A DNA stretch of 64,000 nucleotides. Origin: Kalmusia sp. IMI 367209. Taxonomy: Eukaryota > Ascomycota > Dothideomycetes > Pleosporales > Didymosphaeriaceae. The position numbers and the translations under genes were made by a program. The notes beneath the pieces were generated by a model. That model was not told where the DNA came from, did not search any database, and saw nothing but the letters and a program-made list of their open reading frames with translations. The stretch spans positions 186,001-250,000 of the forward strand of contig JAPEUQ010000017.1 of the NCBI GenBank assembly GCA_027946365.1, in the 5' to 3' direction. Positions 57,531 through 64,000 of the stretch are shown here, one piece after another. Positions within the stretch are counted from its first letter, which is position 1. Each line of letters starts with the position of its first letter.

Positions 57531-59332
57531 TCGTGCCCTGTTTAGGCACGATATTACCTCTCCGCTCCATGAACCTAATCCTACTAATCTACGTATCGAG
57601 GCGCTCCAGTCTCGGGACGTTTGTTGAACCCAATCGCAGCTCCACTGATTTCGAGAAGATGTAGTTGATGGAACACCATCAGGAGCCACGGGTGGCAATG
57701 GCGTGCGACCGCGACGGACTTCTGGGACTTTTCAAGTGGCATCCCCTGTGAGGGTTCGTCTCCATCTGCCCAAGCAAGGCCACCATGTGGTTGGTGAAAT
57801 TAGGCAATCCGTCTTCAGACAGCGGCGGGATTCTCGAATGAGATCACGGTAATGTCGCCTGCCTGTACCCGCTTGTAGATGCAAACCAAGATTAGTCCAA
57901 TCCAGACAAATTCTCGCCTTCGGTCGATGTTTCCGTTGTAAGTGAAAGACGACGACCCACGTGAATCGAGTACATGAATCGAATACAAAGTAATTTGGTA
58001 CTCGAGTCGACCAGTGCAAGTCGCGAGTAGAATTCCTTGGATTGACTTGTTGCATGAGCTGTTGGCTGTGAAGGGCGGATAGATGTGATGGAGGAGGAGG
58101 GGAACTGGCACCAGCAGGCCTATGAAAAGGCCAAGATGGTGCTAGTCGGGTTGGGCATATTTCGGGGACCAAGGCGATTAGACATGGTCATGTAAGAATA
58201 CTAGGGCAGGGTGCCTCGCAGTCTGGCCGGGCAGTGTTTATTCTTAGCCTTTGGGTGGGGTGGGCGTGCATGTGGCGCGATGTCTGGTAGAGGGAGAATT
58301 GAGGTGATGGGCGTATGAGTGGCAGCTGCACATAGGTTCGCAGACATTAGAGATGGCGAGGTGCTTGCTTGGGGCCGGGTGAGGGCATAGGTGGTGGTGG
58401 GTGGCTAGTGCAGGCCCACAAATGAAGGACCCGGGAGCAGCATGTCACAGGCTGGCGAGCTTGTCCCAAACGGCACCGTGGTGAAACAGGCTCGCGTGCG
58501 CTCGACCCGCGACGCAACGGCTGAAGGTCGACATCATTTCCCCAGGCCAGCGGAGTCCGCCACGCAGCTTCGCGCTCGCTGAGGGCGGCGTTGCGAGGCG
58601 TCGGGGGGCACGTCCTCGGCAGCGGGCATTCGCTGCGCTTCGAGATGAGATGGTTCCGCCGTGCTGCTGCGCGTCCGCTGACCTGAGCCACCGTCTGGCG
58701 CTCCGGAGTCTGGCCAGGCGTGATTGGCGGCCGTTGGGCAGGGGGGGCCACTGGGGGCTCCCCATACGGCGCTGAAACCAGCAACCCTAAACTCGCTGTG
58801 TATCCCTCCGGCCCGCCAAGGGCTCAGGGGCAGCAAAGTCTCGCAGCACCGAGTGCGCAGACGCTGTCTAGTGTGAAGGTCCCAGTGCGCCGTCTCTCGA
58901 CGGCTGCGGAGCTCGCAGCTTTCTCTCACGTCTCCTGCTATAGCCTGAGCCAGGCGCAGCTGGCTGTCGCTATTACTGTCGCTCCTTCGCCGTTGCATAT
59001 CCCCATATTCCCGCCTTCACAGTCCACTGCATCCACTGCATCCACTGTGCCCGGTTCCCCATGCTGCGATCAGCATAACAACCACCACCACCCCAGGCCG
59101 CCCGTCGCCACTTCCCTCCAAGCCCGCGCAGCTGCCCGACCCAGCGCACCACCAACACCACCGCCTTAAACACATCTGTTCCCCCGCATAATCCCTCGAC
59201 TTTTGCCTCGACACCTGGTTTCACTGCCCTCGTATGACGACACCACCACCCACCGTGACCCCGTGAACTCGCCCCCCACCCGGCTTCATGAAATACGGCG
59301 CCTGAGCCAGTCGATCCCCACCCCATTTCACC
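57531..59332. other. 1.8 kb GC-rich upstream region
   Basis: GC-rich with long overlapping frames on both strands (up to 241 codons antisense at 58973-59698), which is expected from base composition. Amino acid content is repetitive and no domain is recognisable. The right half is probably the long leader of the Sel1-repeat gene. Confidence 0.45.
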
Positions 59333-61553
59333 ATGGTAAACCGCCCAGACCGCCCCGGCGGCCTCGATTTCCGCTCGCAGTCGTTCGACCCGCCTCACAA
59401 CGGCAGCATGACCAGTCTCTCGCTGCACGACCTCCCCAGCCCGCGCGCCGGTGAGGTGCCACCCGCCCTGTCGCCTCTGGATGCGCTTGCACTGCAAGGA
59501 CGATTGCTGGCAAAGAGATTCGAGCAGGAGGAAAGGGCCGGCCGTCGCATCAGTCGACTGGCCCCGCTCACCATCCAGAACGAATTTGGCAATCGCTCTG
59601 GCTACTTCTCTTCGCTTTCCAACTCTACCGTTACCTCGCCACTCGACGAAGTCCCGCCCATCAGTCCAGGACAGCCCAAGAGCTCTCCGCGCGAGCAAGC
59701 CTCAGCCGACAAGCACAGGTCGCTGTACCCCCAATTCGGCAGCGACGAACCGCATCATGACCCCATGCCGTACAGAAATCTTCTTTCTCCAATTGGCGAG
59801 CAGCCCGCACCCGCAGCGCCCAAGGGCTACTTTGATCTTCCAAGGTCCATGTCTCCAGAGCCAGCAGATCCCAAAATCGGCTTGCAGGAGGCTACACCAG
59901 TATCCCCCAACGTGCCTCGCTCGAATTCGCGCGCGCTCCAGCAGGCAATGAAGAGACAGCAGTCCCTCGATGTCTTGCCACACCGACAGCAGTCACAGTC
60001 AAGTCTGCGGCCTCCGCGGTCCCCCGGTTCGCAGAGAGCTCGGTCTCCTGGAATGTCCCCGACTGTCCGATCTGTTCCTGGTGACAGTTCAGATGAGGTC
60101 GAGGATATGTCCCTCGGTGGCTCTTACGATTCCCTTCACAACAGAAATTTGTCGCCGAGCTCTAGTCTGTCTCGGGCACATTCTCCCCTAACGCCATTCT
60201 CAAACACTTCAATCCCACGCTCGCCCTCCATGTCCTCCGAGCACTCGGTTGCTGGTCATCAGCTCCCTCGTCCGGCTTTCAATTTCTCCCGCCCCAGGAG
60301 CAGCACGGGTAGACACCCGTCACTGGACGTGCGTCCTGCCGTGGATCGCGCGCCATCGCGACAGGCTTCCGACGAAAGTTCGTACATGCGGCCATCCTTG
60401 GATAGCCACCACCTCAACCGACAAAACTCCACTGAAAGTTCAGCCGCGCCTTACGGTAATGACACGGTTCACACTCCCGTTAGCATGACCAGCGAAGACT
60501 GGCGCCGCTCGACCGACTATCTAAACCCAGCCCCGACGTATACGTATTCAAAGTTCGACCTTCCCAGAGGCCGAAAGCTGGACCGCAAATCCATCGGGAT
60601 CGAAGACTTCTTGAATAGCCAGATTGCCTGGGATCAACCCAAGAAGACGGAGGGAGCACGCCCGCCTTCCCCAGTTTCACCTCCCCGTTCTTTCAGCCAA
60701 ACAAGACCCTCCATTGAGACCAGGAACACTTCAACAGAACGCGGTGCACCTTCGCTCACTTCTAGCAACAGTACCCTCCGTGGACAACCTACTGGGTCCG
60801 AACAGATCACAGCCCAGGAACACTGCGACAAGGGTGTTGAGCTCCACGAAGCTGGTGAATTCATGAAGTCTACCTACCATTTCCGCCTCGCAGCTCGTGC
60901 AGGGCTTGCTGAGGCTATGTTTTGGTATGGTCTTGCCTGTCGCCACGGCTGGGGCATGCGCGAGAACAAGGCCGAAGCTTTCCAGTGGCTTCGCCGCGCT
61001 GTTGACTCAGGCCAACTTGAGATTGCGGAAGATGAAGATCAGTCCAAGCACGGTCAGCCCACTGATGTGGTCAAGAAGAAGCAACACAAAGCACAGTACG
61101 GTGTCGCCATTTACGAGCTTGGAAAATGCTACATGAATGGTTGGGGTGCTAAGCAGGACAAGGGCCTTGCCGTTCGCTGTTACGAAATTGCTGGTAACTG
61201 GGGCGATGCTGATGCCCTTGTTGAAGCTGGCTACTGCTATGCAGAAGGTGTAGGCTGCAGGAAGGATATGAAGAAGGCAGCCAAGTTCTACCGAGCCGCA
61301 GAAGCCAAGGGCGTCAGCATGGTCGGGAATAGCTGGTGAGTTCTTACTTGATCGGAAATTTACCCCCAATACCTCTAACATACTTCACAGGATCTACAAG
61401 GAAAAGTACATGGATGACAACGCTACCACCTCTGATACCCGATCAGTCCGTTCTGGCCGCTCTACAAAGAAAGAAGCTGCATCCGAGAAGAAGCCTCGCG
61501 ACAAGAGCCGTACGCGCACAATCTTCGGCCGCAAGAAGAGCTTCGCCACCTGA
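59333..61553 (+). CDS. Sel1-repeat protein, Nif1/Dsf2-like
   Basis: Two exons (intron 61336-61390) encode 721 aa. Residues 1-480 are disordered, Ser/Pro/Arg-rich with many SP sites, typical of a phosphorylated regulator. A short conserved block IGIEDFLNSQIAWDQPKK precedes Sel1-like repeats from about 500 to 668: HCDKGVELHEAGEF, AMFWYGLACRHGWG, AIYELGKCYMNGWG and EAGYCYAEGVGCRKD, ending KAAKFYRAAEAKG. After splicing comes GNSWIYKEKY and a basic tail. This order matches fission yeast Nif1, an inhibitor linked to mitotic entry through the Nim1 kinase, and budding yeast Dsf2. Orthology is recognised by motif, and the cell-cycle role is inferred from those yeasts. A related alternative is a chitin-synthase regulator of the Skt5 group. 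Confidence 0.8.
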
Positions 61554-62347
61554 GCTTGAAAAGATTACATACCTTGTACATGTATTACGATCGATCCTTC
61601 TCTCGTTCGGCGAAGGCGTTACGGGCTATACATTCTCCTCGGCGGCTGGCTGGCTTCACATATACCCATTCACACAGCGACGACAGACACGCTGCTGATT
61701 ACTTTCCACTCTCGATTTCGACACCAAATTCATTCCTCAACTTCACTTCTCGTCACAAAAGTTCTCATCATCTGCCTGGCGCACGGCTGGGTGCCCTATA
61801 CCTTACTCCACATACACATCGAGTGTCAGAGCTCGGCATCTCGACATAAACCTTCCTCACTCTGTTTTCTGTTTTCTTTTCTATGGTTTTACTTTTCTTT
61901 TGTCCAAGCATCTGGTTGGTCAACAGGACCTGGAAATGTATTGATGAAGTGCGCACTATTCTCTTCAAGGTTCAAAATGCTTAATCTAATCCGGTACTGG
62001 TGCTGGCTGGTAACGAGGCCTGAGTCCACAGGGCTGGATGGGGTCTGCGTCCTGGTGTTAATAGTTAGTCATTCGAATTGTGCACGGATATGCACGGGTG
62101 AAAGGAAAGGGACCTGGGCGTATTACTCGCTGGTGTGTAGAAGTAGAACGAGATGTAAAGTAGTTTGAAGTACGCAATGCAAGCGAGTACGAAGACAATT
62201 ATTGTGCTTGAATCCATGTTGTTAAAGGACATCTTTGACCCTTGACTCACGTCAAATCCGATGATCTTAAGTCCGTAAAACAAATCACCATACGATAGCC
62301 ACTCCCCTGCCAATCATCGCATCCGCACGTCTCACTACTCTCTAGAC
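61554..62347. other. Convergent intergenic region
   Basis: Between the stops of the Sel1-repeat gene and TEL2. The minus-strand frame at 62065-62313 contains a hydrophobic stretch (STIIVFVLACIAYFKLLYIS) but begins without a good ATG; a shorter 55-codon version starts with MSFNNMDSS. Possibly a micropeptide, more likely chance. Confidence 0.4.
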
Positions 62348-64000
62348 CTAATAGTCCATCAGACTCCCCACCAACCTCCGCTGATACTTCTCCACCACCT
62401 CCTGGCACCGCACCACGACGCCAGCCGCAAGCACCCTAACCTTCTCATCCTCCTCGCCCTCCCTACCAGCCGGCAGCCCTTCAAACACGGCCCGCACCCA
62501 CTCCTGCGTCTCCAGCAGCTCCTTGCCCTGCTCCGTGGCCAGCCGCTCCTTATCCGCGTTGGTCTCCAGCAGCATCAAAAAGGCAAACAGCAGCGCGCCG
62601 AGGATGCGCTTGTCGGCGGCGAGCCCCCGCACAGAGAGCAGCAGCTCCCAGAGCTCGCGCGTCATTTGGGGCAGGGCGAGCGTGTTGGGCCCGCTGGCGT
62701 GCATGAGGAGGGCGAGGGTGTGCAGGAAGGCGGGGACGAGGTGGGTTGAGGAGAAGATGGATCCCGCCGCGTGCGCGTCCGAGGTGGTGCTGGTGGTGAC
62801 GGTGGTGGTAGTGGAGCTGGAGGCGCGGGCGGCGAGCCACCAGCGGCCCGTCAGTGGGAAGAAGAAGCTGTCTGCGACGAGCTGGGCGAGGGCGTTGGGC
62901 ACGGGCTTGGAGCGGCGCGCTTCGACCTGCATGCGGGAGGAGAAGGTGCGCACTTTGAGGATGGAAGGGCCCGTCAGGGCGTCTGCTGCTTGGGCGGCGA
63001 GCGGGGAGAGGAGTTGCTTTGTCATTGAGGAGGTGAGGCGGGCGAGGGGCGTGGATAGGGAAGGAGTGTAGAGGCGTGGAGGTGGGGTGGGAGCTGTTTG
63101 CTTGGGAAGGAGGGCGCGGGCGGTACGATGTCCTCTGTTGCCGTGTCTTTGAGGCCGGCGAGGGAGCGCGCACCGAGGCCTAGGGTCGTCAGGATGGCGG
63201 TGCGCTGCGTGAGGGAGTAGTCGCCTGTGAAAAAGGTGCGGGCGAACCACTGTGCCATTGGCGCTGGCTTGGCCAGCAGCACGGCGATCAGGGCCTGTTG
63301 TCGTTGCTCAGCGAAGTTTCCGAGCTCGAAGGTGTCGTGTAGGCCGACGAGGATGGTCGCGAGCTCTTCGATGTGGTCGAGGACTTCGGTGCCGAAGTTT
63401 GCTTTGCGCCGGATGAGGGGCGCGGCCGTGGAGAGAGCCAGCGCGTGTCGGTCGTAGTCTTCTGTGTCGCGGAGGCCGGCGATGAGGTCGCGGATGTAGA
63501 CTGGGGCGGTTGGTTTGTTGCGATTTACTTCTGTGGGGTCGTCCGTGTCGTCTTCGGGGTCGGAGTCGGGCTTGTTATAGGGGATCAGGTCGTCGTCTGA
63601 GTCGGAGTCGGAGAGAATTTCTACGATGCGCGGGCCCTTGATATTTGTCGTTGCTGGTTTGGAGAGGCTCTTTGGAGCTGCTGAGGCGGGCTTGAATTTT
63701 CGAAGGGGCTGCTTGGATGGAGGTTTCTTCTCTGGGACTTTGAGGTCGCTGATTTTTCCGAGCTTGTCGTTGATAAGAGTGAGGCTCTGGTACCATTGTG
63801 CTTCTTCCGCTTCCTCCCCTTCTAGATCGAATTTGAGTTGTATCTCGGGCTTGTCGACCATCTTTGAAATTGCCATGCCTACTGCAATACCTAGGAAGCG
63901 GGCCCGTGGTGAGGATGAGCCGATCCTGTTTGACATTCCCGAAACCTGGTGGGTCGATTTCGCCATCATAGTCATGAACATTGGCTGTGAGCGATTGACA
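62348..64000 (-). CDS. TEL2: Telomere length regulation protein TEL2, partial and frameshifted
   Basis: Tel2, with Tti1 and Tti2, stabilises PIKK kinases such as TOR, ATM and ATR. The coding frame enters from the right edge; the N-terminal part is outside the window. Seen here are the conserved RNKPTAPVYIRDLI, ALSTAAPLIRRKANFGTEVL, then WFARTFFTGDYSLTQR and TLGLGARSLAGL. At about 63070-63125 the reading frame changes: the first frame covers FPSKQLPPHLH and soon stops at 63022, while the next frame supplies RLYTPSLSTPLARL and then ADALTGPSILKVRTFSSRM and FFFPLTGRWW, all expected for Tel2. No intron fits the gap, so one base seems to be missing. This is either a sequencing error or a real mutation. 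The rest is intact to the stop at 62348. Confidence 0.88.

Noticed and set aside
58973..59698. 241-codon antisense frame
   Set aside because: It overlaps the start of the Sel1-repeat gene in GC-rich DNA, is low-complexity and has no recognisable domain.
62523..63173. Long frames overlapping the TEL2 C-terminus on both strands
   Set aside because: They are compositional shadows in GC-rich sequence; the minus frame with conserved Tel2 residues explains the region.

Overview
The window is nuclear DNA from a filamentous ascomycete. Genes are spread over both strands with no operons and are split by short GT-AG introns, mostly 40-90 bp, often with a CTAAC- or CTGAC-like branch site. HET-domain genes, a HET-NACHT-WD40 NLR, a Pth11/rhodopsin-like membrane protein, a GH128 glucanase and a secreted tyrosinase are all filamentous-fungus hallmarks. 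Several protein sequences look Pleosporales-like (Dothideomycetes), but that is recognition by eye. Gene models were built by joining open frames across splice sites with matching phase.

Left part (1-31 kb) is mostly housekeeping: an unknown nuclear-looking protein, inorganic pyrophosphatase IPP1, a tiny two-exon mitochondrial ribosomal protein gene (mL53/MRPL44) divergent from the SNARE gene SEC20, a gene-poor 2.6 kb, an F-box protein, a five-intron-scale amidase (four introns), a tRNA-Trp beside a 17-bp tandem repeat, an ENV7/STK16-type kinase, a divergent pair of membrane proteins (one joining a trypsin-like protease domain to a polytopic membrane module), a small serine-rich protein, and the divergent pair PWP1 (ribosome biogenesis) / PRP16 (splicing helicase).

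Middle part (31-52.5 kb) looks accessory: two amidase gene fragments with transition-rich decay, a dead Tc1/mariner transposase, the 1519-residue HET-NACHT-WD40 receptor, a flavin monooxygenase, an AT-rich gene-poor stretch, a secreted GH128 glucanase, a wax-synthase-like acyltransferase, a second HET-domain gene, a secreted tyrosinase and another gene-poor 2.6 kb.

Right part (52.5-64 kb) returns to conserved genes: a rhodopsin-like seven-helix protein, a Wss1-type WLM metalloprotease with two zinc fingers divergent from a DUF1776 reductase-like protein, a Sel1-repeat protein of the Nif1/Dsf2 type, and TEL2, which enters from the right edge and carries an apparent one-base frameshift.

The observations most worth following are the protease-membrane fusion with its divergent partner, the NLR set beside decayed repeats, the duplicated and degraded amidase fragments, and the TEL2 frameshift.
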